64,000 bases of DNA, taken from NCBI GenBank assembly GCA_947471745.1, contig CANJKZ010000172.1:2500501-2564500 (forward strand). Direction: 5' to 3'. Both the position numbers and the translations under genes were made by a program. Shown in pieces: positions 44,690-55,915 of the stretch; the first letter of the stretch is position 1; each line of letters opens with the position of its first letter. The notes beneath the pieces were generated by a model. It was not told the DNA's origin. It ran no database searches and saw only the letters and a program-made list of their open reading frames with translations. Origin of the DNA: Closterium sp. Naga37s-1 (taxonomy: Eukaryota > Streptophyta > Zygnematophyceae > Desmidiales > Closteriaceae).

Positions 44690-45346
44690 AATAGTGAACC
44701 CAACGCCAGCTTGAAAGAGGGCTTGCCGTGCGAAACAATTTTCGAACCAAACCGACAAGTTTCCAGTGTTTCATAGAGCGTTTTTTGCAGATCGAACACA
44801 TCTGATTGGTTCCCGCCAAAACCAAAACAAGGAACACAGCACGTCAGGCGTCGCATATCAGTTTGGGAAGCTGCACAACACTAGCACTGCGATCGCTCAT
44901 GCACGTCCTTGCAATTTTGGGCCCAGCTTGGGGTTAAAGTTGGGTCTGGGTGAACAACTACTAGTTCTTCCGATCATACATCTCTGCTTCTTAGTTATAT
45001 GTAGCATGTCTAGCCATAGAACCGTCAACTTACCTAGGCCGTTGTTGCTTCAATTTAGACGTGTAGTGAAGCTGGCATGGTTATGTAGTACTTTGTGCCA
45101 TTTCGAATGCCCTCTCGCCGCCTTCCTATCTCATCTCGCTCGCCCTCCCGTTCCGATCGACCGTCCTGACGCCGTCCCGTCGACCGTCGCGTCGCGATCA
45201 TGTCGTCCGTCCCGTCGCCGTCCCGTCGCCCTCCTGCCGTCATCTCCATTACCCCTCTCCTCCAATCACCCTTGCGATTTTCCCGTCGCTCTCTCTCTCT
45301 CTCTCGCCGCTCCCTTTCCTGAACCAATCGCCTTCTCCTCTCCCTT
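44690..45346. other. No gene; CT-rich array before Cop-D
   Basis: 44690-45100 shows nothing recognisable. 45110-45346 is rich in CGTCCCGTCGCC and CGTCGCTCTCTCTC motifs, the same array that continues on the other side of Cop-D (52882-53400), so this is the disrupted target site. Confidence 0.6.
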
Positions 45347-45477
45347 TGTCAAACATTGTATGTTTACATTGTGTAGGCTATTGTGGGTTTAGCCTTAGGG
45401 GGTACACAAACTTAGGGTTTCCTACTTGTACCCAACTTTGTGCTAGTTCATTCATTCCTGTTTCGTTCTTTCTGACA
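45347..45477 (+). repeat. 5' LTR of Cop-D (131 bp)
   Basis: From TGTCAAACATTG to TTTCTGACA, followed by the primer site TGGTTTCAGAGC. It has no TATA box. Confidence 0.9.
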
Positions 45478-45566
45478 TGGTTTCAGAGCAGGTCCTCCAT
45501 TCTTTCTGACTGTCTACTAGCGCCCTCGTGCGCCCTACTGTCGTAGCGCCCTCGTGCGCCCCTCCT

Positions 45567-46190
45567 TAGCGGCCCCTTACGGCCCCGTCGACCCCTTAGC
45601 GGCCCCTCAAGGCCCAGTCGACCCCGCGCGCTGCCCCTTAATGGCCCCGTCGACCCCGCGCGCCGCCCCTTAGCGGCCCCTTACGGCCCCGTCGACCCCG
45701 CGCGCCGCCCCTTAGCGGCCCCTTACGGCCCCGTCGACCCCGCGCGCCGCCCCTTAGCGGCCCCTTACGGCCCCGTCGACCCCGCGCGCCGCCTCTTAGC
45801 GGCCCCTTACGGCCCCGTCGACCCCGCGCGCCGCCCCTTAGCGGCCCCGTCGGCCCCGCGTTCGCCCCTTAGCGGCCCCCTACGGCCCCGTCGACCCCGA
45901 GCGCCGCCCCTTAGCGGCCCCTTACGGCCCCGTCGACCCCGAGCGCCGCCCCCTAGAGGCCCCTTACGGCCCCGTCGACCCCTTGCGCCGCCCCTTAGCG
46001 GCCCCGTCGGCCCCGCGTTCGCCCCTTACCGGCCCCGTCGGCCCCGCCAGAACCGAGCCGCCCCACGTGCGACCGCCACGGCCCCGCCAGAACCGAGCCG
46101 CCCGAACCGAGCCGCCCGAACCGAGCCGCCCGAACCGAGCCGCCCAGAACCGAGCCGAGCCGCGCCGCCCTCCCCGTACTGAGCAGCCCT
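45567..46190. repeat. Leader minisatellites of Cop-D
   Basis: Roughly ten units of a 42-bp repeat built on CTTAGCGGCCCCTTACGGCC and GTCGACCCCGCGCGCCG (45567-46030), then 13-15-bp GAACCGAGCCGCCC units (46050-46160). There are no spacers, so this is a plain tandem repeat. Confidence 0.85.
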
Positions 46191-46299
46191 CTCTGGACCG
46201 AGCCGCCCTACCTGAGTCGCACTGCCTGCTGCTTTTAGGGTTTCGCTTGCAGCTCCTACTGCTACTGTTTCTGCTGCTACTACTGCCCTTACTGCAACT

Positions 46300-48350
46300 A
46301 TGGCTAGCCCTGCTGTTCTAGCTTTCGATGCTGAGGGTCGCCCACTGAAGTTTGAGACCTGGCTAGATGACTTGCACCTGTTCCTCCAGCTCACTGCCAA
46401 GGAGGATATCTCGCTGTACGATCACGCACTAGGCAATGCTGCTGCCCCTGCTACTACTGCTGACAGTACTGCCCGTTCACAGTGGCAGACTCGTGACGCC
46501 CACGCCCGCTTTGCCATTCGCAACTCCCTGCCGGTAGATGAGCGCGAGCACTTTGGCCAGCACAAAACTGCACAGGCACTGTACACTGCTGTAGTTGCAC
46601 GCTACTCCTCGCCTGCCTCTGCTGCGCTAGGCCGTCTCTCACTCCCCTACCTGTTCCCCGACCTGTCCTCTTTCCACACAGTCGCTGACCTCATCACGCA
46701 CCTCCGCACTAGTGAGGCCCGCTTCCGTGCTGCTATGCCCGCTGAGTTTCTTGCCACCCACCCCCCCCCGCTCTGGCTCACTCTCTATCACCTAGTCACC
46801 CGTCTCCCTGACTCCCTTCGAGCGGTCAGGGACCACTTCCTCGCTCGCTGCCCCACTGAGCTCACCGTTCATCTGCTCGAGAAGGAACTGCTTGCAGCTG
46901 AGAAGAGTATTGTAGCTGTAGGTGCCTCTCGTGGCGACCCCCGCACCCGTTCTTCGAGGGGTGTTCCCCTTCCCCCCTTCTCCCCTCTGTCGCCTCTGCT
47001 GCTGCTGTCGACCTAGTTGGTACTGAGCAGGTCGGGACTGCGTCCGCTCCGAGCTGGCGCCGCAGCGGCAAGGGCAAAGGGGGCAAGGGAGGTGGAGGTG
47101 ACGGCGGGGGAGGCGGTGGTGGGGGCGGTGGAGGCGGTGCGGGTGGTGGCGGGGCAGGAGGGGCTAGTGGCAGCGGTGGGGGTGGTGGCGGCAGCAGCAG
47201 AGGAGGTGGCCGGGGTGGGGGCGGTGGTGGGGGCGGCGGTGGACGAGGCGGCGGCAGGAGTGGTGGTGGTCGAGGTGGTGGCGGCGGAGGTGGTGGTCGT
47301 GGTGGCGCTGGCGGACAGCAGACTCTCTCTTCCCAGGAGCTTCGTGAGTGGTACTCTCAGCACGGGGGGGGGGGGGGGGGGGGGTGGCCTTAGCTGCACG
47401 TACGTCATCCGCACTGGTGAGCGCACTGGCCACACGTGTGGGAGGGCGCACGCCACGCAGCGCTGCTTCTCCCGCCTCGACGACGCTTGGCGCACTCAGT
47501 TCCCTACTGCCACTGAGCTGCCCCGCTGGTGGGATCTGATGAAGAAGAACATTGATGTCTTTGCTCTTGACTTTGATGCTATTCTCACTGCCATGTATGT
47601 GTTGTCTACTAGTGGAGAGGGTGATCAGTACCTGAGTGTTCCGCCCGACCCGGGCATTCGCACCAGTGAGGCTGCCGCTCTAGGTGCTTGCGTGTCTGCT
47701 GCCCCAGGTGCTGGTGAGGCTACTGCGCTAGGTGCTTACGTGTCTGCTGCCCCAGGTGCTGGTGAGGCTGCTGCTTCAGGTGCTAGTGAGTCTGCGCCCC
47801 CTGGTACTGAGTCCACTGAGGCACTGCACACCTTCACTCTAGACTCAGGCGCTTCTTGCTGTTTCTTTCGTGACCGCACTGCCCTTGAGCAGCTTGCTCG
47901 GCCAGTTGCTGTCTCCCTTGCTGACCCCTCTGGGGGTCCGGTCATAGCGACCTCCTCCACTGTCCTTCCTTGTCCTGCGGTTCCGTCGGGCACTCTGTCA
48001 GGTCTCCACCTCCCCTCGTTCTCTACGAACTTGGTGGCGGGTTGTGCCCTCCAGGACGGGGGTGTCCACCAGTTCACCCCTGCCTACGAGCGTGTGACAC
48101 ACTGCACGTGTGCTCGGACGGGCCGTCACCTGGCTACCTTCACTAGGCAGCCGGGGTCGGACCTGTACACACTGACCACTGAGTCCCCTCAGGTAGCTGC
48201 GTCTGCGTCTGCGTCAGGTCAGCTGTCTGCCCCCTGCTCGTGTCGCTCTCTGGCGCACGAGACTGTCCTCTGGCACCACCGCCTTGGTCACCCGTCAGTG
48301 CAGCGTCTTCGTGCCATGCACAAACGGTACCTTGTCTCTGGTCTTCCCCG
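46300..48350 (+). pseudogene. Cop-D gag, protease and integrase zinc domain, frameshifted
   Basis: ATG at 46300 (MASPAVLAFDAEGRPLKF). The gag core is intact to about 46950 (LLEKELLAAEKSIVAVGASRGDPRT), where one C is lost and the frame changes. The Gly-rich segment is read in the second frame to the EWYSQH motif. A run of 21 G (47364-47384) follows, and after it the first frame resumes with SCTYVIRTGERTGHTCG (zinc knuckle C-X13-C-X3-H-X4-C), the DAILTAMYVL block, protease LDSGASCCFF and HHRLGHPS. Near 48355 a small deletion moves the frame again. Confidence 0.85.
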
Positions 48351-48354
48351 GGTA

Positions 48355-51300
48355 CTCCCCTCCCACCCTCGCCTGCTCCTCCCTGTCTTCCTTGTGTCGA
48401 GGGGCGGCAGCGCGCCGCTCCTCACTCCTCCTCGTTTCCCCCGACGACTGCTCCCTTGCAGACGCTCCACATGGACGTGTGGGGCCCAGCCCGCGTCCGT
48501 GGACAGGGTCAGGAGAGGTACTTCCTGATTGTTGTTGACGACTACTCGCGCTACACCACGGTCTTCCCCTTGCGCACCAAGGGTGAGGTCCCTGATGTTT
48601 TGATCCCTTGGATCCGCAGAGCCCGTCTTCAGCTCAGCGAGAGGTTCCACTCGGACTTTCCTGTCCTGCGTCTGCACTCTGACAAAGGTGGTGAGTTCTC
48701 CTTCGACCTCTTGGCAGCCTACTGTGCGGAGCACGGCATTGAGCAGTCGTTCACGCTTCCGGCCTCTCCACAGCAGAATGGGGTTGCTGAGCGCCGCATT
48801 GGCTTGGTCATGGAGGTCGCTCGTACCTCCTTGATCCATGCGGCTGCCGCCCACTTTCTGTGGCCGTTTGCGGTCCGATACGCTGCGCATCAGCTCAACC
48901 TCTGGCCCCGTGTCTCCTTGCCGGAGACTTCCCCGACACTGCGTTGGACGGGAGAGGTTGGCGATGCGTCTCGTTTTCGGGTCTGCGGATCTCGAGCTTT
49001 TGTTCGCGATACGTCCGCGGACAAGCTCTCCTCCCGCGCTGTTCCTTGTGTCTTCCTTGGCTTTGTCCCGGACGCGTCTGGTTGGCAGTTTTACCACGCC
49101 ACCTCGCGCCGGGTCCTGCCCTCTCAGGACGTCACTTTTGACGAGTCCGTGCCCTACTACCGCCTCTTCCCCTACCGCACTGCCCCGCTCCCTCCCCCGC
49201 CTCTCTTCCTCGCGCCAGGTGCTGCTGTGGTAGACCCCCTCCCCCCTCAGGGTGCCGCTCCCTCAGGTGTGTCCCAGGTAGACCCGGTTGAGCCTGTCGA
49301 GGTAGCTGTCGACTCTCGTCCTGCTAGGGGCGCTGAGCCTGAGCGTGCGGAGCCTGGGGGTGCGGAGCCTGGGGGTGCGGAGCCTGGGGTTGCGGAGTCT
49401 GGGGGTGCTGAGCCTGGGGGTGCGGAGCCTGCGGGTGCTGAGTCTGGGGGTGCTGAGTCTGGGGGTGCTGAGTCTGGAGGTACTGAGCCTGGGAGTGCTA
49501 CACCTGGAGGAGCTCTCTCCTCACAGCAGCTGCGTGAGTGGTACTTACAGTACTGCAGCCTCAGGAGAGGTACTTCTGGAGCTCGGAGTGCTGCTGGAGC
49601 TGGTGCTAGTGCTTCCCCTCCTAGGCGGGAGCTGCCCTCTCCTCAGCGGCTCCGAGAGTGGTACGCGCGGCGCTGCAGTCTCCGGAGTGGCGCTCCTAGA
49701 GTCGCGGACCCTGGTGCTGGAGGTGCTGCTGCTGCTGGCGGTGCTGCTGGTGCTACTGGAGGTGCTGCTGGTGCTGGTGCTGCTACCACTGCTGGAGGTG
49801 CGACTGGTGCTGCTGAAGCTGCTGGAGGTACTACTACTTCTGGAGGTGGTGCTGGTGCTGAGGACCCGGGCGTTGAAGCTACTACTGGTGCTGCGGACCC
49901 GGGCGTTGGAGCTGCTGCTGGTGCTGCGGACCCGGGCGTTGGAGCTGCTGCTGGTGCTGCGGACCCGGACGTTGGAGCTGCTGCTAGTGCTGCGGACCCT
50001 AGCGTTGGAGCTGCTGCTGGCGCTGCCGACCCTGGAGTTGGAGCTGCTGCTGGCGCTGCCGAGCCTGGAGTTGGAGCTGCTGCTGGAGCTGAGGACCCTG
50101 GAGTTGGAGCTGCTGCTGGAGCTGAGGACCCTGGAGTTGGAGCTGCTGCTGGTGCTGCGGACCCGGGACCTGGTGCTGCCGGTGTAGCTGGAGACCCTGG
50201 AGCTGAGGGTACTGGAGGTGCCTCTGCTGGTTCTGGAGGCGCTGCGCGGCCGCGGCCGTACTTTGTTCCGCTCCTTCAGCAGGTTCTTGGTCAGCCGCCA
50301 CCCCCTAGTCCTGCTCCCTCCTTAGAGTGTCCTCCGCCTGTCCAGTCGCGGTCACAGCTACCGCCTGCCTCGCCACTCCCTGGTCCTTCTCCTTCCACTG
50401 GTCCGACAGGCAGTCTCACTGAGCGTCGTGAGCCTAAGTCTCATCCTGTGTCGCCAGAGTCTCGGGCAGCGTCGCCTGTTCGTGCTGCTCGCACTGGTCG
50501 TCGTGTCCCGCGTCAGCGTCCACCTGCTGTCCCAGGCAATCACGAGATGGCGCTTCGTCCTTCCACTGCTCCCCAGCGTGTCCTTCTGCCATCTCCTCCT
50601 GCTTCCTCTCTTCCTGCTCTTGCTGACCCGGAGTCTGACTCCCTTCGTGCTGCCAGTCCTACTGTCACGCGTCTCCTCGCCACTGTTGTCACTGACCCTA
50701 CCTTTGAGTCCTCTGCTGCGTCTGCTCTAGTCGCTGAGTTAGTTGCCTTTGCTGCCGCCTGTCGTCTAGACTACGCCGCTAGCCTTGTTGCTGAGTCTGA
50801 GTCTGTCTGTCCTCTGTTAGTCGGGGGTGAGTGTGCTCTTGGCACGGACGTCCTTGAGGACAGACAGGAGGAGTTTGAGTGCTTTGCCGCTGCTGTACCT
50901 CATCTCGTGTCCATGCTGGTTGCCCCTGAGGGAGACCCGGATGCTCCAGACATCCCGACCCCGCGCTCTTACGCTGAGGCGATCGCGGGTGAGTACTCCT
51001 CTCAGTGGCAGACAGCCATGGACGCAGAGATGGCTTCTTGGAAGTCCACAGGCACCTACGTTGACGAGGTTCCCCCACCTGGGGCGAACATCGTCAGTGG
51101 CATGTGGATTTTCAGGGTGAAGCGGCCGCCGGGTTCTCCGCCTGTCTTCAAGGCGCGTTACGTTGCACGAGGCTTCAGTCAGCGAGAGGGAGTTGACTTC
51201 TTCCAGACCTTCTCCCCGACCCCGAAGATTACCACTCTTCGGGTTCTGCTGCACGTCGCCGCTCAGCGTGACTACGAGCTCCACTCTCTTGACTTCAGCA

Positions 51301-52532
51301 CTGCTTTCCTACAGGGCAGCCTGCACAAGGAGATCTGGCTGCGCCGCCCACCTGGCTTCACTGGGTCGTTCCCTCCTGGTACCCAGTGGAGCCTCCGGCG
51401 GCCAGTCTACGGTCTCCGACAGGCGCCGCGTGAGTGGCACGACACACTGAGGACTACGCTTGCGGCTCGTGGGTTCGCTCCTTCTACTGCTGACCCGTCG
51501 CTGTTTCTACGCACCGACACTTCGCTGCCGCCGTTCTACATCCTCGTGTACGTCGACGACTTGGTCTTTGCCACTGCTGACACTGTGGCACTCGCCCACG
51601 TGAAGTCGGAGCTGCAGAAGAGACACACGTGCACAGACCTGGGGGAACTGACAAGCTATCTTGGCTTGCGGATCACCCGGGACAGAGCACGGCGCACCAT
51701 CACCTTGACTCAGTCACACATGGTGCAGCAGGTCCTTCAGCGCTTCCGCTTCACGTACTCCTCGCCTCAGCCCACTCCTCTGCCTACCGGTCACTCGCTC
51801 TCAGCTCTGCCTTCGGATGAGTCCGTAGAGCCGAGTGGCCCGTATCCAGAGCTTGTGGGCTGCCTCATGTACCTGATGACCTGCACTCGACCTGACCTTG
51901 CATACCCTCTTAGCATCCTTGCACGCTATGTCGCTCCTGGCCGTCACCGGAAGGAGCACATGGATGCCGCTAAGAGGGTGATGCGCTACTTGTGCAGTAC
52001 GTCGGGCATGGGGCTAGTGCTTGGAGGACGAGACCGAGTTGTACTCACTGGGCACTCAGACGCTTCTTGGGCTGACGACCAGGCTACTCAGCGGTCGTCT
52101 CAGGGCTACACCTTCAGCCTTGGCTCTGGCTCTGTTTCTTGGCGTTCTACACGCTCTTCTTCTGTTCTCAGCTCCAGTTGTGAGGCTGAGATCTACGCCA
52201 CAGCCATGGCGGCCCAGGAGCTACGCTGGCTCACCTACCTGCTGACCGACCTCGGAGAGCGGCCTCGTTCTCCTCCAGTGCTGTACATCGACAACAAGGC
52301 AGCCATTGCCTTGTGTGAGGAGCACAGACTGGAGCACAGAACGAAGCACATCGCTCTGCGCTACTTCCTTGCTCGAGAGCTGCAGCAGCGTGGTCAGCTT
52401 CGTCTTACCTACGTGGCCACTCGGGCCAACACTGCTGATGTGTTCACCAAGGCGCTTCAGCCTTGTGACCATCAGCGTTTCTGTACTGTTCTAGGCCTTG
52501 TGCCTACTCTCCCTCACTTGCTCACTTCTTGA
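48355..52532 (+). pseudogene. Cop-D integrase core, linker, reverse transcriptase, RNase H
   Basis: About 1390 codons are open without interruption. Integrase core HMDVWGP, LHSDKGGEF and PQQNGVAERR with intact D, D and E; a linker (49320-50200) with AEPGG units and some thirteen variants of DPGVGAAAGAA; reverse transcriptase with YVDD near 51550; RNase H with DASW, SSCEAEIYA and IDNKAA; the end at HLLTS. Domain-wise this is the best preserved pol in the window, but it is out of frame with its own gag-protease. Confidence 0.92.
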
Positions 52533-52762
52533 CTCTGTTTGTACTGTGATCTCTATATATATACCTGCATGCTTTCACTTGCTAGGTTGTGATCACTGTA
52601 CCTCTTGTTATATTATCAAACTGCATGTGAACTGGTCTTGTGACCTCTTGCTTGTGCTCGGAATTTGTGTGGTATCCTTGAGATCCACCCTGAGCTTTGC
52701 TTTGCTTTGCTTTGACTGGTCTTGTGACCCTCTGGTTGTCTCCCACTTCGCCTATGGGGGTG

Positions 52763-52881
52763 TGTCAAACATTGTATGTTTACATTGTGTAGGCTATTGT
52801 AGGTTTAGCCTTAGGGGGTACACAAACTTAGGGTTTCCTACTTGTACCCAACTTTGTGCTAGTTCATTCATTCCTGTTTCG
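52763..52881 (+). repeat. 3' LTR of Cop-D, truncated (119 bp)
   Basis: Same as 45347-45465 with one G/A difference. The terminal TTCTTTCTGACA is missing and the flanking array begins at once. Confidence 0.9.
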
Positions 52882-52950
52882 TCGCTCTCTCTCTCGCCGC
52901 TCCCTTTCCGTTGCAATCGCCTTCTCCCATCCCTTCCCGTCGCTCTATCT

Positions 52951-53295
52951 TGTCAGAGGTCCACTGGTGATCCCCGATTGATCCTAGGGAAGGGTTACAG
53001 GCACGTTGGCCTGGGGGGTTATGGGCGCACTGACCCGCTACTTGACAAGCCCTTTTATCCCAATGGTCTAGTGGTTGGGATTCTGACATGGTATCAGAGC
53101 GAAGGCCTCGGGTTCGAATCCCGGTGTATGCACTTCGGGCATCCCAGTGCGGGGGGGTGTCAGAGGTCCACTGGTGATCCCCGATTGATCCTAGGGAAGG
53201 GTTACAGGCACGTTGGCCTGGGGGGTTATGGGCGCACTGACCCGCTACTTAACAAGCCCCTTTATCCCAATGGTCTAGTGGTTGGGATTCTGACA
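52951..53295 (+). mobile_element. TRIM copy 1: complete, 345 bp
   Basis: Two 138-bp LTRs (52951-53088 and 53158-53295; two differences) with TGTCAG and CTGACA ends flank a 69-bp interior. The interior starts with the primer site TGGTATCAGAGC (53089-53100) and ends with a G-rich purine tract GTGCGGGGGGG. The flanks carry the 5-bp duplication TATCT (52946-52950 and 53296-53300). This is the architecture of a terminal-repeat retrotransposon in miniature; it codes for nothing and must use proteins of other elements. The primer site is perfect for initiator tRNA-Met, better than those of Cop-A to Cop-E. Confidence 0.93.
53057..53125 (+). promoter_or_regulatory. tRNA-like module across the TRIM LTR/primer-site junction
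   Basis: An A-box-like TGGTCTAGTGG (53064-53074) sits in the loop of a perfect 7-bp hairpin ATCCCAA/TTGGGAT. Next comes a 5-bp stem TCTGA/TCAGA (53082-53086, 53094-53098) with a 7-base loop, the geometry of an anticodon arm, containing the LTR end and primer-site start. Then a B-box GGTTCGAATCC (53111-53121) lies in a T-arm-like hairpin. The box spacing (47 bp, start to start) fits an internal RNA polymerase III promoter. Promoter activity is inferred, not shown. Confidence 0.6.
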
Positions 53296-53300
53296 TATCT

Positions 53301-54020
53301 CTCTCCCCTCCCTTCCCGTCGCTCTTGCTCTGTCCTCTCCCTTCCCGTCGCTCTCTCTCACGCCGCTCCCTTCCCGTCGCCCTAGATGCAGCCGTCGCAA
53401 ATTCCTCTCCCACCCACCATCACCCACCCCATCGCCTTCCCGCTCGCCACGAAACGCCTTCCCGTCCCCCACCCACTTTCTCCCCCCATCGCCTGCCTCG
53501 TCGCCTTCCCACTCGCCTGATTTCTATCTTCTTCGCCTGATTGGACCTTTCTGTGCCATGGATTTTGCTTGATCATGCCAGTGTTCGCGCAGGATTTTGC
53601 TGGTTTTTGCCTGTGCGCGCTGGATTTTGCCTGTGTGTGCGCTGTTTTTTGCATATGAGAATTCTTGTGGAGTTTCGACGGCTGCTCTGTTGAATGTGGG
53701 ATTGCAGCCTTGCGCCAAATTCGCAAACGAATGTGGGTGAAAGTCACCACGAATCAGATTTGTAAACAAGTTCCTCGTGTTTCCCGTTCAGATCAAGATT
53801 CGTCTGGGACGAAAAAAAAGTAAAAACGCACTGGCCGTCAACTTTTCAAACGTTCGTAACAAACTCGTGTTTTCAAGTGGACCCAACTAGAAGGGGGGGG
53901 TCACTATTTTAGCTGCTGGCTTTAAAATTACCACACTATAAGCACACAACATTTGAGACTAGTTGGAGACCTAATCATTTCAAGGTATGATGTATGTGTT
54001 TGCAAGTGCACAAACTAGTA
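53301..54020. other. CT-rich array end and repeat copy, no gene
   Basis: 53301-53400 continues the CCCTTCCCGTCGCTCTC array. 53400-53920 has no recognised feature. 53925-54012 is a partial copy of the 149-bp repeat seen at 44386-44460. Confidence 0.6.
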
Positions 54021-54769
54021 TGTGAAGACTGCTTGTAGCGAGCGTAGATTCAAGCAACAGCAGCAGATGGCGGGCAAGAAGAGGAGTGGAAGCGCGAGTG
54101 TGCAACGCACACCGCCATCGCCATGTATTACTCGAGCCATACCATACCACTTCGTGTTTAGGTGGCGAGCTGTTACGGCGTTACTACGTGTTTACGCGCT
54201 CGCTCGAACAAGTCATTTCATGAATAGGTGCTGCGGTGGAGTGGAAGCGTGCGCCGGTGCATTCACGGTTCCAGCGACGTCGCGCGGTGCTCGTCGCTGC
54301 TGCGCGCCTCACCTGCGTGCGCGCACCGCCCTTCCGGCATCCGCGCGAGCAGCCGCGTGGGCGGCACTGATGCGGCAGCTGCGCGTTTGACGAGGTGCGC
54401 GAGAGGCGCGCATTCACGCGCCAGCGCCATCGGCGGCGCCCGCCACTCGCGGACGGATGCGCGGGAAGCTGCTGCGGAGTGATGCGAGGTGCGTCGCCCC
54501 TCGCCGCGCGCACCGCACCCACTCTACCCGCCCATCACCGCCCCGCTCCCCCCAACCACGCGTGCGTGCTTCGCCAGGACTCGACGCTACGAGTCGAAGC
54601 GCGAAAAGCGAAGCGCGTGGAGATCGCTGGCCGTGGGCCCGCCATGAGTCGGTCGCGCGCGGCGGCAGTGGCGTTGGCCAAGTGGGCAGTGGCGGCAAGA
54701 GCGTCCGTGAAAGGCGGGTTGGCAAAGTGAGTGCGCGAGTGGTGAGTGAGTCCGTGGCAGCAGCGCGAG

Positions 54770-54940
54770 TGCGATGAGGGCGCAGCAAGCGTGGGATGAG
54801 GGCGCCAAGCGTGCGATGAGGGCGCCAAGCGTGGGATGAGGGCGCAGCAAGCGTGGGATGAGGGCGCAGCAAGCGTGGGATGAGGGCGCAGCAAGCGTGG
54901 GATGAGGGCGCGAGTGCGATGAGGGCGTCAGCCTTGTCAC
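54770..54940. repeat. Tandem repeat GATGAGGGCGCAGCAAGCGTGG
   Basis: Seven to eight units of 21-24 bp, alternating GCGCAGCAAGCGTGG and GCGCCAAGCGTGG forms. Confidence 0.85.
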
Positions 54941-55015
54941 CAAAACCCCCCCTTCCCGCACCAAGCGTGGGATGACGGCGCTGGGTGCTGCCATCGCATG
55001 CCCATGCACCAAACC

Positions 55016-55915
55016 CGACCTCGCACCTTCCTCTACCCTCCTTTCCCTCCCTCCTCCCCCTTCCTCTCCCCCCACTCTCTCTTTCCTTTCCCCCTTCTCT
55101 CCCGCTCCCTTCACCCCCTTTACTCCTCTTTTCACCCTCCTGTCCCCCTCCTGTCCCCCTCCTGTCCCACTCCTATCCACCTCCCTCCCGTCCCTCTCGT
55201 CTCCCTTTGCTTCCCTCTCCTTTCCCTTTCTTTTGCCCTCATTTCGGCCGCCCCTTCCTAACGCCCTCCTCTTTCCTTCTTTCGCATCCTATCACTCTCC
55301 TTTCCTCTCCACTTCCCCCCTTTTCTCCCTCCGTTCCCCCTTCTTTCCCCCTCCCCTCCTTGCCCCCTCCTTCATCTTCTATTTCCTCCATTTCCCCTCC
55401 TTTCCCCTTCCTGTCACCCTCCTATCCACCTCCCGTCCCCCTATTTTCTTCTCATTTCCCCCTCCACGCCCCCTGCTTTCCTTCTCCTGTTCCCCTCCTG
55501 TCCCCCTCCGTCCAACCACCTTCCCCTCAGTTCCCCATCTTCCTCCAAACCCCCTCCTATTCGCCTGCCTGTCCCCTGCTTTCACTTCTCACTACTTCTT
55601 TTCCTCCATTCCCTCTCCCCTCCCCCTCCCATTCCCCCGTCCACTCCCCTCATTCCCCTTCCCCCCTCGTTTTACGCTCCTTCCGCCTCATTTACCCTGC
55701 CCACTTCAATCCTTTTCCTATTCCACTGCCCTTCTCCTCCGTTCACGCTCACTTTCTTCTTTCCCCCTTCCCCCCTTTCCCACTCCTTTCCCCATCCTGT
55801 ACCCCCTCCTTTCCCACTCCTTTCCCCATCCTTTCCCCATCCTTTCCCCCTCCTTCCACCCTCCTTTCCCCCCCCTTTCCCCCTGCCGTGCCCCGTCTGT
55901 CGCCCTCCTCCACCC
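55016..55915. repeat. 900-bp polypyrimidine tract
   Basis: The plus strand is almost only C and T (CCTCCTTTCCCC-type motifs), with scattered A and rare G. Very long overlapping open frames on both strands (up to 458 codons) reflect the lack of stop codons in such sequence. Confidence 0.8.

Larger units (their letters stand above)
45347..52881 (+). mobile_element. Cop-D: near-complete Ty1/copia element
   Basis: 5' LTR 45347-45477, primer site TGGTTTCAGAGC (45478-45489), repeat leader, gag from 46300, pol to 52532, purine tract CCTATGGGGGTG (52751-52762) and 3' LTR 52763-52881. The LTRs differ by one base over 119 bp, but the 3' LTR lacks its last 12 bp and no 5-bp target duplication is visible. 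Instead a similar stretch of about 60 bp (CGTCGCTCTCTCTC, then GCCGCTCCCTTTCC) lies on both sides. Recombination within that array probably removed the right end. Confidence 0.92.

Noticed and set aside
45567..46030. CRISPR-like direct repeats
   Set aside because: The 42-bp units are contiguous, without unique spacers, and lie in a retrotransposon leader in a eukaryotic context.
53057..53125. A functional tRNA gene at the TRIM junction
   Set aside because: There is no pairing acceptor stem, the anticodon-like loop lacks U33, and the variable region is too long. Treated instead as a tRNA-like element signal.
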